From NCBI GenBank assembly GCA_947567625.1, contig CANONN010000002.1, positions 1 through 64,000 on the forward strand: a stretch of 64,000 nt of DNA. Direction: 5' to 3'. A program made the position numbers and the translations under genes. This DNA comes from an uncultured Roseburia sp. (GTDB taxonomy: Bacteria; Bacillota; Clostridia; Lachnospirales; Lachnospiraceae). Within the stretch, counting starts at the first letter, position 1, and each line of letters begins with the position of its first letter. This document shows, piece after piece, positions 43,471 through 53,098 of the stretch. The notes under the pieces are model-generated. The model did not search any database. It was given only the letters and a program-made list of their open reading frames with translations, and was not told the DNA's origin.

Positions 43471-43668
43471 TTAATGCTTTCCTTTTTGGTGAATATACAT
43501 CCAGCCATCCGCATAATCCTGCCTTTCTACCTCCGTCATCTGCGTATACGCGCCAAAATCCAGCTTAACCGGCGACATTTCTCTGCCCTTGCATTTATAG
43601 CACTCCACACCTTTTCTGCGGGAGACCACACGCATCCACCCGCAGGAGGGACAAATATACACTTTCAT
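43471..43668 (-). CDS. small zinc-ribbon protein in the glycan operon
   Basis: A 65-residue protein with YICPSCGWMR near the start and ECYKCKGREM about 15 residues later, a four-cysteine zinc ribbon (rubredoxin-like spacing). A YADGWMYIHQ tail follows. It lies between two double-headed GT2 genes, 15 bases before the second. Small ribbon proteins in such loci are not characterised to my knowledge; it might be a partner of the large enzymes. Confidence 0.75.
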   Translation of the reverse strand: MKVYICPSCGWMRVVSRRKGVECYKCKGREMSPVKLDFGAYTQMTEVERQDYADGWMYIHQKGKH

Positions 43669-43744
43669 CATATCATGTACTCACCTTTCTTACATTCCGC
43701 AGTTGCCGCACCGCAGACATACGCGGCCGGCCTACGCGCCGCGG

Positions 43745-46207
43745 TCAGCGGCGCAGTGAAAAATCTGAATTGTCCAGCGTCAGATTGCGGTTATAGTAAA
43801 TATCTCCATCCTCGATCACGGTCCGCCAGCGGCTAAGCAGCAATTCAATCTCCCTGTTGAAGCGTTCCACTTTCTCCGGCGAATCTTCCAATCCCCGCGA
43901 TTTGGACTCGTAATGGAAAAGTTCCGCGTAGGGATTGTAGACCACCAGCTTGCCCATAGCTCTCACTTTCAGACAGAAATCAATATCATTAAACGCGACA
44001 CCGAGCTCCTCCGTAAATCCGCCGACCGCCTCGAAAACACTGCGCTTTACCATCATACAAGCCGCCGTCACCGCGGAGTAGTCCTGCGCACAAAGGATTC
44101 GGCCCATATACCCGGTGTCAAAACGCTGCTTGCCGATAAATGCATGTCCGGCCGTGCCGCCGAACCCCAGGACTACCCCGGCATGCTGGATGCTCCCGTC
44201 CTCATAGAGCAGCTTAGCGCCGACGATGCCCACATCATCCCTCATGCAGCAGCCGAGCATTTCACGGATACAGCAGCCGTCGATCATCTCGGTGTCATTG
44301 TTTAGCAGCAAGAGATATTCCCCGGCCGCCGCCTCGGCGCCGAAATTATTGATCTTAGAAAAATTAAACTCACCTTCATACGTCAGGACCGTAAGATTAT
44401 TGTGAACCGCCTGCAATTCTCTGTAGTAGGCAAATGTCTCCTGCCGGGTGCTGTTATTTTCCACCACTATGATCTCAAAGCGCCGATAATCCGACTTTTT
44501 GTAGATCGCGTTCAGACACTTTGACAGATCGTCCACATGGTCCATATTGGGAATAATAATTGAGACCAGCGGTTCGGCTTCCCACTGATAACGTGTGCGG
44601 TACAACCCGTAAAACTGTGCGTTTTCCACGACCGCGGGCACACCGATGCGCCTATAATGGGCCTCCACGGCACGCCGCCCCGCCTCATACGCATACAGCT
44701 TGCTCTCCGGGTTGGCGGCGGTAGAATCCCTGTGACACCGCCAGTGATATAAGATACGCGGCACATGGCAGATTTTTTGGGCCTGCTCGCAGCAGCGCAA
44801 AATAAAATCGTGGTCCTGCGCGCCGTCGTATTCACCCGACAACCCTCCGACGCGCTCTAAAATACTGCGCTTTACGGCAAACAGATGACAGATATAATTG
44901 ACGCTGCACAACAGATCAATATTAAAGTCCGGCTTAAAATGAGGCTCAAAATATTTTTTGCCCTCCATATCCACCTTATCCTCATCGGAGTAGAGCACAT
45001 CAATGTCCGGCTGCCCGTTCAGCGCCCTGGCAAATTCGTACAGGGCGTCGGGCGACAGGATATCATCGTGATCCATTAGAACGATATAATCTCCGGTCGC
45101 CATCTTGATGGCGGCGTTGGTATTTCCGGCAATCCCCGCGTTTTGTATGAGCGTGCTGTATCTAACGCGGCCGTCGTTTTTTTGATACCCGGCCACGATG
45201 GCGGAAAGCTCGCGCAAAACTTCTTCCTCCCTGCTGCCGTCCGCCAGACATAGCTCCCAATCGGGGTAAGTCTGGCTTTGCAGCGACTCGATCATATCCC
45301 TAAGAAAAGCCGGCTTCGTTTTGTACATCGGCACGACGACAGAAAACTTTGGCCGAAATGCAAAGTCCTTTTGCCGCTTTCTTTGCCCTGCGAGCTCTTC
45401 TTCTGTCACCATGTATTTTTTGCGCCAATTCTCATAAGTATTCGGTTGTTTTTTGTTCAGCTTTGTATGAATTTTGCGTATGGTAGCCGTAAGACCGTTG
45501 CGGTTCAAATAGCGCATCGCGTCCCCGGCCGCCTTTGCGGCATCCGAAGTTCTGCTGCCGCCGTCCCATTTTTTGATGCGCGTGCAGGTACAATTTTTTG
45601 CCCCGCGCATCTCCAGATAAAACTTCTTTTCCCTGTCCGCAATTCCCTCGGCCTGTACCAGAAAACCCGGCTTTGCGTCTTTTTCACACTCCGGGTAGAT
45701 GCCCATCAGGTCTTTCCTGTAATAGTGGTCAATCTTCACCGGCAGCGGCTGTTTTTTTCCGTCCAGAAGCGACAGTTTCACTTCACCGCCGCCCATGCAC
45801 CAGCCGCTGACTGCAATTTTCCCCTCTTCTCTGCGGCTGTTTTCTATATAGTAATGAATATCATGTTCCAATTTGCGCAGTTTTTTGACCGAAAAGACGA
45901 CGTCCCTGCTGCTTTTCCCGCGATAGGTGGTGTGAATGGAAAACCGGTGTCCCTCCCTCCAGTATGGCGGCAGCGAAACGATGCCTACCACCTCCTCCTG
46001 GATTTCATTGACACTGCGAATATATTTCTGGCGCACCTCCGCGCCTTTGTTTACCAGCTTTACCACCGGCAGCTCCTTCCCGTCAAATACGGCGGTCAGC
46101 GTATGGTCTTTTGTGGCGCCGTCATAGAACCACCCCACAAACACCAGTGTGTCCGCCTCCGAGAGATGAAACCGCATCTCCTCCACAAAAAATCTATGTG
46201 TATCCAT
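43745..46207 (-). CDS. double-headed family 2 glycosyltransferase with N-terminal beta domains
   Basis: An 820-residue protein. Residues 1-210 form two beta-sandwich-like units (HLSEADTLVFVGWFYDG and EGKIAVSGWCMGGGEVKLSL) without a catalytic motif, perhaps for carbohydrate binding. GT-A domain 1 spans about 285-530 (FSVVVPMYKTKPAF, LMDHDDILSPDALYE, YSDEDKVDMEG). GT-A domain 2 spans about 555-800 (VSIIIPNMDHVDDL, LLNNDTEMIDG, FNDIDFCLKVRAMG). It opens the operon and is closely related to the 655-residue enzyme. Confidence 0.9.
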   Translation of the reverse strand: MDTHRFFVEEMRFHLSEADTLVFVGWFYDGATKDHTLTAVFDGKELPVVKLVNKGAEVRQKYIRSVNEIQEEVVGIVSLPPYWREGHRFSIHTTYRGKSSRDVVFSVKKLRKLEHDIHYYIENSRREEGKIAVSGWCMGGGEVKLSLLDGKKQPLPVKIDHYYRKDLMGIYPECEKDAKPGFLVQAEGIADREKKFYLEMRGAKNCTCTRIKKWDGGSRTSDAAKAAGDAMRYLNRNGLTATIRKIHTKLNKKQPNTYENWRKKYMVTEEELAGQRKRQKDFAFRPKFSVVVPMYKTKPAFLRDMIESLQSQTYPDWELCLADGSREEEVLRELSAIVAGYQKNDGRVRYSTLIQNAGIAGNTNAAIKMATGDYIVLMDHDDILSPDALYEFARALNGQPDIDVLYSDEDKVDMEGKKYFEPHFKPDFNIDLLCSVNYICHLFAVKRSILERVGGLSGEYDGAQDHDFILRCCEQAQKICHVPRILYHWRCHRDSTAANPESKLYAYEAGRRAVEAHYRRIGVPAVVENAQFYGLYRTRYQWEAEPLVSIIIPNMDHVDDLSKCLNAIYKKSDYRRFEIIVVENNSTRQETFAYYRELQAVHNNLTVLTYEGEFNFSKINNFGAEAAAGEYLLLLNNDTEMIDGCCIREMLGCCMRDDVGIVGAKLLYEDGSIQHAGVVLGFGGTAGHAFIGKQRFDTGYMGRILCAQDYSAVTAACMMVKRSVFEAVGGFTEELGVAFNDIDFCLKVRAMGKLVVYNPYAELFHYESKSRGLEDSPEKVERFNREIELLLSRWRTVIEDGDIYYNRNLTLDNSDFSLRR

Positions 46208-46278
46208 GTACTGCCCCTTCCTGCCGTACTGATTCTACTCTTTTCTATACAGAATTTCCATTTTTTGCTTATTTTATA

Positions 46279-46307
46279 ATAGTATCATTTTATGTTAGCA
46301 GTTGCAA
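46279..46307 (-). promoter_or_regulatory. promoter of the double-headed GT2 operon
   Basis: Minus strand TTGCAA (46302-46307), 17 bases, TACTAT (46279-46284), about 70 bases before the start codon. A TTGACA lies 23 bases further up. Confidence 0.6.
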
Positions 46308-46437
46308 GGCTGTTTTGCTATTGCTGTCAAGCTTTCACTATTACGCCTTGACAAACTATTTTGCGCATCTCTCTTTACATTGCAGAGTGTTTCTGGTATT
46401 TTAGGTCTATTAAAATACACTTGACAGGAGGCATTCT

Positions 46438-47349
46438 ATGTATCCATCATCCTTTCGCATTTCAAAGTTATGCTCTGCGGCGCTTTTGCTCCTATTTGGC
46501 CTAATCTTGTACACGGTTGCAAAGCAGACAGCCCCACCCGCCGTCTCCGGCGGCGAATATCTGATCACTCAGTACGCGGATGCCTCCGGCGCGCAGGGCA
46601 CATGCTATACGATCGAGAATGAAGACGAGTTCTATATTATCGACGGCGGCTGGGCAGAAAATGAGGCGGCTCTGCGCGGCATCATCGCCGCCCATGGCAA
46701 CCATGTGAACGGCTGGGTGATCTCCCACCCGCACAGGGACCATGCCGGCGCTTTTAACGCCATCTATCAAAACCCGGGGGATATCGTCGTCGACGCCGTC
46801 TATGACAATGGTTTTGACTACGATTTTATCGAGTCTGTCGGGGAACCCTACGATGATATCACTGTGATGGAGCGCTATGTCGCGCTGACCGCAAATGACC
46901 CGAAGGTGACACATTTAAAGCGCGGCGATGTTTTTTCCCTTGGCGCGCTCTCCGCCAAAGTGCTGAACGCCTGGGACGAATATGTCCTCTATACGGTCGG
47001 CGACGAAAAGGATTATCAGAACAACGGTTCTCTGCTTCTGCTGATTGAGAATCAAAACAGCGGCATCCTTTTTTGCTCCGACATCAAGTATGATATGAAC
47101 GATCTGCTGAGGGAAATGGCGCTGCCGGAGATCTCCTGCGACTACGTGCAGGTCGGACACCACGGAAACTGGTCGTTTTCCGCGGATTTCTATGAACAAA
47201 CCGGGGCGTCGGTGTTTCTATTTGACGCTCCTGCGGAGATTACGGAGAGTGGAAACTTCCCGGCCAAGGAGCTGAAAGACGGGTTTGTGGAAAAAAACGG
47301 CACCGTCTATGATTTCTCGACAGCGCCCAATCATTTGATATTAGATTGA
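46438..47349 (+). CDS. membrane-anchored metallo-beta-lactamase fold hydrolase (ComEC-like)
   Basis: A 303-residue protein with an N-terminal membrane helix or uncleaved signal (about 10-27) and an outer MBL domain: IDGGWAENE, SHPHRDHAGAF (zinc motif), ILFCSDIKYD and VQVGHHGNWS. The SHPHxDH plus GHHG pattern is that of the ComEC C-terminal hydrolase family (nucleases, phosphodiesterases, or phosphorylcholine esterases). In a glycan locus it could remove a phosphate-linked decoration; this is speculation. GACAGGAGG precedes the ATG. Confidence 0.85.
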   Translation: MYPSSFRISKLCSAALLLLFGLILYTVAKQTAPPAVSGGEYLITQYADASGAQGTCYTIENEDEFYIIDGGWAENEAALRGIIAAHGNHVNGWVISHPHRDHAGAFNAIYQNPGDIVVDAVYDNGFDYDFIESVGEPYDDITVMERYVALTANDPKVTHLKRGDVFSLGALSAKVLNAWDEYVLYTVGDEKDYQNNGSLLLLIENQNSGILFCSDIKYDMNDLLREMALPEISCDYVQVGHHGNWSFSADFYEQTGASVFLFDAPAEITESGNFPAKELKDGFVEKNGTVYDFSTAPNHLILD

Positions 47350-47453
47350 TAACAATTGATCGCTTATTGATCATTTCTGAAAAAAACAACTTGCATATTG
47401 ATTCATTCTATGTGGTATAAAGTTTCCAAGCGATTCATCTATAAGTTATCGCA

Positions 47454-48512
47454 TTACCGCTGTAGGAACCTTCCCTTAAGTTTGAGCCCAATACCACAGA
47501 CTTTATCGACAAACCACGCCTCCGGCCCATGCAGGATAGCCACGCGCAGACAGTCAATGACACTTCCGAGTGCAACAATAAGGACGGCAATCCCGATTAA
47601 GACCAGCTCATACCAGACGGATTCGCGCCACTGCACATAGTCAAAGAGATAGCGGCTGATGATGGCGCGCAGCGTCCACTCAAAGATAAACACCGCGGGC
47701 ACATGCCTGGCCAGTCGGTTGACAAATTTATTTTCAAAATAAACGTTACGGAACATCAGGAAAATAAGCACGGCCTGCGCAACGGTAAACAGGGTGTTAT
47801 CCCTGGCGAAACGGTTCTGTACCACGCCCGTCGCCACATAGAGCGCGCCGTTTAGGCAAAAGTTGACTGCCGCCACGGCCGCAAAGCAGCCAAGGAGTTT
47901 TCCGGTGGAATAGCGTTTTTCTTTTTGATAGACACCGATATAGCGCCCCATGAGATAGAGCATCACCATATGGACAATGCCTTTTCCCCCGTCGCCGTTG
48001 ATATCAAAGAAGAAAAAGGTGGTGACCCCCGAAAAAATCACAAGCATCGTAAAGATTAACTGCTGCAGCCTCATTTCTCCTTGCTTTTCCACCATCTCGT
48101 TTAGAAAAGGACTTAAAAACGCGAGCGCAAAGTAACAGGTAAAATACCAGGAGCGCTTGCCGATGACCGGCAGCAGGTAGGACAATATTTCCTCGCCGCC
48201 GGGTCTTGCTCCCCATGCCAATTGCAGCGCCAGGCTAATCCAGCAGTAAAAAATCAGCATCAGGTCAAGCCGCATCATTTTTTTGATATTGAGGCGAATC
48301 CCATAGTAACCGGAAATCAAGATAAAACAGGAAACGCCGATGTTTCCGATGACGGCCGCGAAGATGCTAATCCACGCACTGACCTCGTTGTTTTCATAGC
48401 TGGCGCTGGCATGCATCCAAAATATCAATACCAGGCATACGATACGCAGCAGTTCGATCGCGGAATTTCTACCTGCCGTTGCTTTTACAGTTGTGCTTTT
48501 TTCTATATTCAT
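47454..48512 (-). CDS. acyltransferase family 3 membrane protein
   Basis: A 352-residue protein with about 10 membrane helices and the AT3 family start NSAIELLRIVCLVLIFWMHA (conserved His in the first helix), then CFILISGYYGI. Such enzymes O-acetylate or otherwise acylate surface sugars, using a cytosolic acyl-CoA. It is a clear paralogue of the gene at 60119 (same NSAIELLR and CFILISGYFGIR blocks). Start chosen after AATGGAG. Confidence 0.88.
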   Translation of the reverse strand: MNIEKSTTVKATAGRNSAIELLRIVCLVLIFWMHASASYENNEVSAWISIFAAVIGNIGVSCFILISGYYGIRLNIKKMMRLDLMLIFYCWISLALQLAWGARPGGEEILSYLLPVIGKRSWYFTCYFALAFLSPFLNEMVEKQGEMRLQQLIFTMLVIFSGVTTFFFFDINGDGGKGIVHMVMLYLMGRYIGVYQKEKRYSTGKLLGCFAAVAAVNFCLNGALYVATGVVQNRFARDNTLFTVAQAVLIFLMFRNVYFENKFVNRLARHVPAVFIFEWTLRAIISRYLFDYVQWRESVWYELVLIGIAVLIVALGSVIDCLRVAILHGPEAWFVDKVCGIGLKLKGRFLQR

Positions 48513-48621
48513 AGCGTGCTCCATTCTGTTGCGTTTTGAAAATGTCTTTTATCCTTCTTCTCATTATTTTCACACTTTTGGCAGATACATCCGTTAAATC
48601 CTTACCACTTACCATACGCAC

Positions 48622-49713
48622 TTATTTCCGTTCATCTTTTTCCTGCTGCTGCAACTGAAACAACATCTTTTGTGTTTCAATCTCTGCCTTTAATTCTTCT
48701 TCCGTAGGAAGATACAACTTATACTTCGATGCAAAAAGTTGTTCATTTCCCTGAAGAATGGAGTATCTTGCTATATCTTCATCTGTATCTGAACACAATA
48801 CGATTCCTATCGTTGGGTTATCTCCCTCACTACGCTTTAACTCATCATACATGCGAATGTACATATCCATCTGCCCCACATCTTGATGCGTAATTTTCTC
48901 TGTCTTTAAATCAATTAACACAAAGCATTTTAAGATATAATTATAGAATACCAAATCAATATAATAATCTTCTTTTTCCGTCCTTATATGCTGTTGCCTT
49001 GCAACAAAAGCATATCCCTTTCCCAGTTCCATTAAAAACTTCTGCAAATTAGATAATATACTTGATTCCAAATCACTTTCTGTAAAGTCATTGCTTTGTG
49101 CCATTCCTAAGAATTCTGCTATAACTGGATTTTTTATAAATTCATACTTATCATTTTGATAATTGCCAGTCAACATTCTCATTTCCGCTTCAACTATATC
49201 AGGCTTTTGCGTCCGAAGCATCCTATAATAGTACTGAGAAGCTATGTTTCTCTGTAATGTCCGCACACTCCAAGTCTGCTGATATGCTTCTTTTTCATAC
49301 CATTTTCTAGCTTCCATATCTTCTACCTGCAACAGAACTCTATAATGTGTCCATGACAAAACCTGTCCGGAGGATTTTGGACTCAGTGCGTCCAAAATGT
49401 CAGGAAAGACCTCATAAAACTTCTTAAACTTGTATAAGCTGCTCACATCAAAGCCTTTTTTGTATTCTTCTGTCAAAGCCTTTGACAATGTTTTCATTAT
49501 CTCTTTTCCGTAGTTGTCTGTCCGGGTGTGTCCTTTCAATTCCTCTTCAACAATACGGTATCCGATCAACCAATTTCTTTTAACTAACGTAGTATTCACT
49601 GACTGATACGCCTGATGTTGTGCCGCATCTATGATATTTTTCATATCTGACAAAATATTATCTGTGTTTGAATAATTCATAGATGTTATTATTTCCATTT
49701 TAGTATCACTCAT
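48622..49713 (-). CDS. YhcG-type PDDEXK nuclease-domain protein
   Basis: A 363-residue protein with an N-terminal DUF1016 domain (YQSVNTTLVKRNWLIGYRIVEEE, SSLYKFKKFYEVFP, VLSWTHYRVLLQVED) and a C-terminal PDDEXK nuclease fold (DYYIDLVFYNYILKCFVLIDLKTEKI, where Asp, Ile-Asp-Leu-Lys provide the catalytic set). YhcG proteins occur singly or with restriction systems and are thought to act on nucleic acids. The gene is AT-rich relative to its surroundings, suggesting acquisition. Start chosen at the ATG with GGAG seven bases ahead. No partner genes are adjacent. Confidence 0.9.
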   Translation of the reverse strand: MSDTKMEIITSMNYSNTDNILSDMKNIIDAAQHQAYQSVNTTLVKRNWLIGYRIVEEELKGHTRTDNYGKEIMKTLSKALTEEYKKGFDVSSLYKFKKFYEVFPDILDALSPKSSGQVLSWTHYRVLLQVEDMEARKWYEKEAYQQTWSVRTLQRNIASQYYYRMLRTQKPDIVEAEMRMLTGNYQNDKYEFIKNPVIAEFLGMAQSNDFTESDLESSILSNLQKFLMELGKGYAFVARQQHIRTEKEDYYIDLVFYNYILKCFVLIDLKTEKITHQDVGQMDMYIRMYDELKRSEGDNPTIGIVLCSDTDEDIARYSILQGNEQLFASKYKLYLPTEEELKAEIETQKMLFQLQQQEKDERK

Positions 49714-50091
49714 GCTAGTTCTCCTATTATAGATGCCAATAGACATTCTGTACGTTTCTCAATCTACTTGATATCATGAATAGCATCTTCCACGTTTCGC
49801 ATCTTCACTGATTTATTACATACCTGTTCGCTGATTCTTAACATTAGCTTATTACATTGATTCACTAAAGTCAAATTAAACTATCCATTCATATTGATAC
49901 GTTCCTTGAACCGCTTCAACGACAGGCAAACCTTCGCTTCATAATCCAGCCCATAATATTTTTCCTTTTCTGTCAAATGATTCAATGAAAGTGCCCTGTT
50001 CCATGAAAAAATTCATATAAAAATACCAGACAAATGTAACGTTTCCGCCAAATTTATCTGGCATTTTTTGCATGAGATCTACATAGAACTT
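49714..50091. other. AT-rich gap with a possible gene remnant
   Basis: On the minus strand, 50003 down to 49881 keeps one open frame without a start codon. Its product reads like a C-terminal tail (LNHLTEKEKYYGLDYEAKVC, then LSLKRFKERINMNG and a stop). It resembles coding sequence more than random frame but no family is recognised. The rest of the gap holds nothing I can identify. Confidence 0.35.
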
Positions 50092-51144
50092 TTAGCGCCG
50101 CTTCCTCCGCCACAATTCCTTTGCCTTATCCAGTAAAAACCCAAGCGCAAGACAACCGCAGACCGAAGCCGAGATGCGCGCCGTGTGATAGAGAATAAAT
50201 GTAATGCCGGTAAGATCGGAAATATGAATCACCTTGCCCGCGATCATCTCAAAGATCTCGAGCCCTAAGATATGAAACGCCAGCAATACAATGGTATTTT
50301 TTCCGATGTAACCTATAAATGTGCCGACAAAATGATTCTGTATGAACTTCCCCATCCAAATGCAGATCATAGACCCGCTGACGCCGACCAAAATAAACAG
50401 CGGTACGCTAAGTGCCTGGTATTTACCGTACTCGCGCACAGACATGTTGATGCCGGGATTACAGTAGCTGAGCACGATGTAAGCGGCCAAAACCAACAGA
50501 AACGACAGGGGACTCGTCTTCTTCTCAAAATAGCCTGCCCTGCCAAGGAAAGTTCCCGCCAGCATAAAAATTGTTCCCACGCAAGCGAGATCAAGGCTCC
50601 ACGGCAGCAGCACCGGGATGTCGGCGAGCAGTATGGTAACCGCCGTAAGAACTGCCAGGCTTATGGTCAAAAATTTAACACTCTTTAAGCAGCGGTCGAC
50701 CAGCGCATGGTACAGAAGACTGGTTACAAAAAACGCCGTCAGATACCACATGGCGCCATTGGCAACCGTAAACAGATAGACATTGTCCACGGAGCGGGTG
50801 GTATCATACAGACAGTACCGCGAATAGAGCACACCGAACGCAGAGCGAAGCGTCTCCGCAAAGTTTCTGCCCAAAAGCGCATAAAACGCCAGCAGCACCG
50901 CACTGTAGCCAAAATAGGGCAGCAACAGCCGTGACGCTTTCCTGCCGATATTTTCTCTGTAGCTGCGCCCCTCCTTGTATATGTAACCGGACACAACAAA
51001 AAACAGCGGGATATAGTAATTGATCAGATAGGAGCTCAGACCGCAGCTGTGTGAAATAATCACCAGCAGCAGTCCGATTCCCCTTGCAATATCGAGATAT
51101 GGATAACGTTTCACGGCAGTCCCCTTTCTATCGACATAGCGCAT
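50092..51144 (-). CDS. acyltransferase family 3 membrane protein
   Basis: A 350-residue AT3 protein with about 10 helices: YPYLDIARGIGLLLVIISHS (active-site region), YIPLFFVVSGYIYKEGRSY, then repeated hydrophobic segments. It differs from the pair at 47454 and 60119. The ATG has AGGTG five bases ahead and follows the asparagine synthase stop by eight bases. It is the last gene of the long minus-strand glycan operon and probably decorates the glycan with acetyl groups. Confidence 0.9.
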   Translation of the reverse strand: MRYVDRKGTAVKRYPYLDIARGIGLLLVIISHSCGLSSYLINYYIPLFFVVSGYIYKEGRSYRENIGRKASRLLLPYFGYSAVLLAFYALLGRNFAETLRSAFGVLYSRYCLYDTTRSVDNVYLFTVANGAMWYLTAFFVTSLLYHALVDRCLKSVKFLTISLAVLTAVTILLADIPVLLPWSLDLACVGTIFMLAGTFLGRAGYFEKKTSPLSFLLVLAAYIVLSYCNPGINMSVREYGKYQALSVPLFILVGVSGSMICIWMGKFIQNHFVGTFIGYIGKNTIVLLAFHILGLEIFEMIAGKVIHISDLTGITFILYHTARISASVCGCLALGFLLDKAKELWRRKRR

Positions 51145-51152
51145 TGTTTCAC

Positions 51153-53024
51153 CTACACGGCAAATTCCTGCTTGATCATGGCCCGCTCCCACAGATACGG
51201 CTGTATCCGGTTCCAGATATCCGCGGCCTCATGGAACGTGGCATCGGGTTTTTCCAAAAATTCTGCCAAATCGCGCCGCACCTTCTGCGGATTTGGCACC
51301 AGCTCGCAGCTTGCAAACGCCGCGTCCGCGACCGTATCCAAAAAGAATTGGCGGTAGGGCCCCCGCATCCAGTCTAAAATCGGCGCATTAAAGCCGAGCT
51401 TCGTGCGCCGGTACGCGATTTCGTTGGGCATAAACGACGCCCCCGCGTCGCGGACGATGGACTTGGAAAAGCCGCCGTGCAGTTTGGATTTCCAGCCGAT
51501 CGAAAAAGCAAACTCAACGATGCGGTAATCGAGAAACGGCATACGAATCTCAATGCCGCTCGCCATACTGTCCCGGTCGTAATTGCGCAAAAGTGTCGGC
51601 AAGATGGTCTCGTGTGTGGAGACAAACAGCGTTTTATTGAGGTTGTCCAGCCGCTTCCAGTTCGGATGGGAGGCATATGCACTCTTTACCTCCCCGCGGC
51701 GCAAAAGCTTTTTGACATAATACTTCATCATATAATCGCGGTAGAGCGCATTTTTTAACCGCTTAAATTCGTCCGACTCCTCCGAAAGCCCCTCTTCGCG
51801 GCTCTGGTTTAAATATGCTGTCGTGATCTGGTTCACCTGAGCTTTCGTTTTGGCGTCGGGATACGCCTTTAATATATCGAATCCATAGCCGGCGAACAAT
51901 TCATCAGCCGCATGGCCGTCCAGCGAGACGGTGGTGCCATACTCCCGCTCTTTTTTGTAGAGCGCCATCATCGGCACCTGCGGGTTGCCCCAAAGCTCCT
52001 CAAAGCAGTAAAGCTGGCGCAAAAAATCTTTCTCCGACACCGCGTCGTCAAGCTCCATAAATGTATGACCGATGCCAAGGAAGTCTGTCACCTGTCTGGC
52101 ATACTTCGTCTCGTCAAGCTCCGTCCCCGGGAAACATGCCACATAGGCATGCTGCCAGTCGGCGTTGACGCGCGTATCCTTTCTGTGCTTGGAAATATGG
52201 GACATGGCACAGATTACGGTGGAGGAATCCAGGCCGCCGCTTAACCCCGTGCCAAGCGTCACATCGCTGCGCATACGAATCTTGCAGGCGTCCAGAAACA
52301 ATTCCCGAAACATCTCTACCTGATCGCGGTAATCGTCCGGCACTTTCACCAAGTGGTCGAGCGTATTCCAATAACGCACGACCGTAAGATTTTTGTTTTT
52401 TATCCAGGCGTTATGCCCTGCCGGAAAACGTCGGATTCCCTCGATCAGGCAGTCCGGCTGATTTTCATAGTGATTATCCGAAAAATAGCGGGCAAAGAGC
52501 GCCCGGTTTGGCCGCACTTCGGGCAGCAGCGGCAGCAGCGCCTTCATCTCCGAGGCGAACGCAAACCCTCCTTCCGGCAGCTCTGCATAAAACAGCGGTT
52601 TCACGCCAAAACGGTCACGGGAGAGAAAAAGCGTCTGCTCTGCGGCATCCCAGATTGCAAATGTCCACATTCCGTTAAAGTGCTCGACGCACGTTTCCCC
52701 CCACTCGCAATAGGACGCCAATATCACCTCCGAATCGCTGTCCCCGCGAAACGCATATCCTTTTTTCTTCAGCGCTTCCCTGATCTCCACAAAATTGTAG
52801 ATTTCTCCGTTGTAGGTCAGATGATAGCGGTCGTTTCCATACGCCATCGGCTGGCTGCCGTTCCCCGACAGATCAAGAATCGAAAGTCTGCGATGCCCTA
52901 GCGTCACCGCCCCCTCCTGCCATAAGCCGAACCCGTCGGGTCCGCGGTGCGTCATGGTATTGAGGCACTTCATCGCCAGTTCTCTGTCCACCTGCTGATT
53001 GATTACACCATATATTCCACACAT
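51153..53024 (-). CDS. asnB: glutamine-hydrolysing asparagine synthase family protein
   Basis: A 623-residue AsnB-type enzyme. The N-terminal Cys2 nucleophile follows the start (MCGIYGVINQ), with THRGPDGFG and YNGEIYNF of the glutaminase domain (1-210) and the PP-loop LSGGLDSST near residue 260 of the synthase domain, plus LDGHAADELFAGYG. The open frame extends 71 codons upstream but Cys2 must be exposed, fixing the start. In surface-polysaccharide loci such enzymes often amidate a sugar acid (WbpS-like), an alternative to asparagine synthesis. Confidence 0.9.
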   Translation of the reverse strand: MCGIYGVINQQVDRELAMKCLNTMTHRGPDGFGLWQEGAVTLGHRRLSILDLSGNGSQPMAYGNDRYHLTYNGEIYNFVEIREALKKKGYAFRGDSDSEVILASYCEWGETCVEHFNGMWTFAIWDAAEQTLFLSRDRFGVKPLFYAELPEGGFAFASEMKALLPLLPEVRPNRALFARYFSDNHYENQPDCLIEGIRRFPAGHNAWIKNKNLTVVRYWNTLDHLVKVPDDYRDQVEMFRELFLDACKIRMRSDVTLGTGLSGGLDSSTVICAMSHISKHRKDTRVNADWQHAYVACFPGTELDETKYARQVTDFLGIGHTFMELDDAVSEKDFLRQLYCFEELWGNPQVPMMALYKKEREYGTTVSLDGHAADELFAGYGFDILKAYPDAKTKAQVNQITTAYLNQSREEGLSEESDEFKRLKNALYRDYMMKYYVKKLLRRGEVKSAYASHPNWKRLDNLNKTLFVSTHETILPTLLRNYDRDSMASGIEIRMPFLDYRIVEFAFSIGWKSKLHGGFSKSIVRDAGASFMPNEIAYRRTKLGFNAPILDWMRGPYRQFFLDTVADAAFASCELVPNPQKVRRDLAEFLEKPDATFHEAADIWNRIQPYLWERAMIKQEFAV

Positions 53025-53098
53025 AATTTTCCACATTCTGCGCTGCTTTTGGGTTTCCGGTTTGCGGTCGCAGCGCGGACGCAAACTTCGGGTAAACA

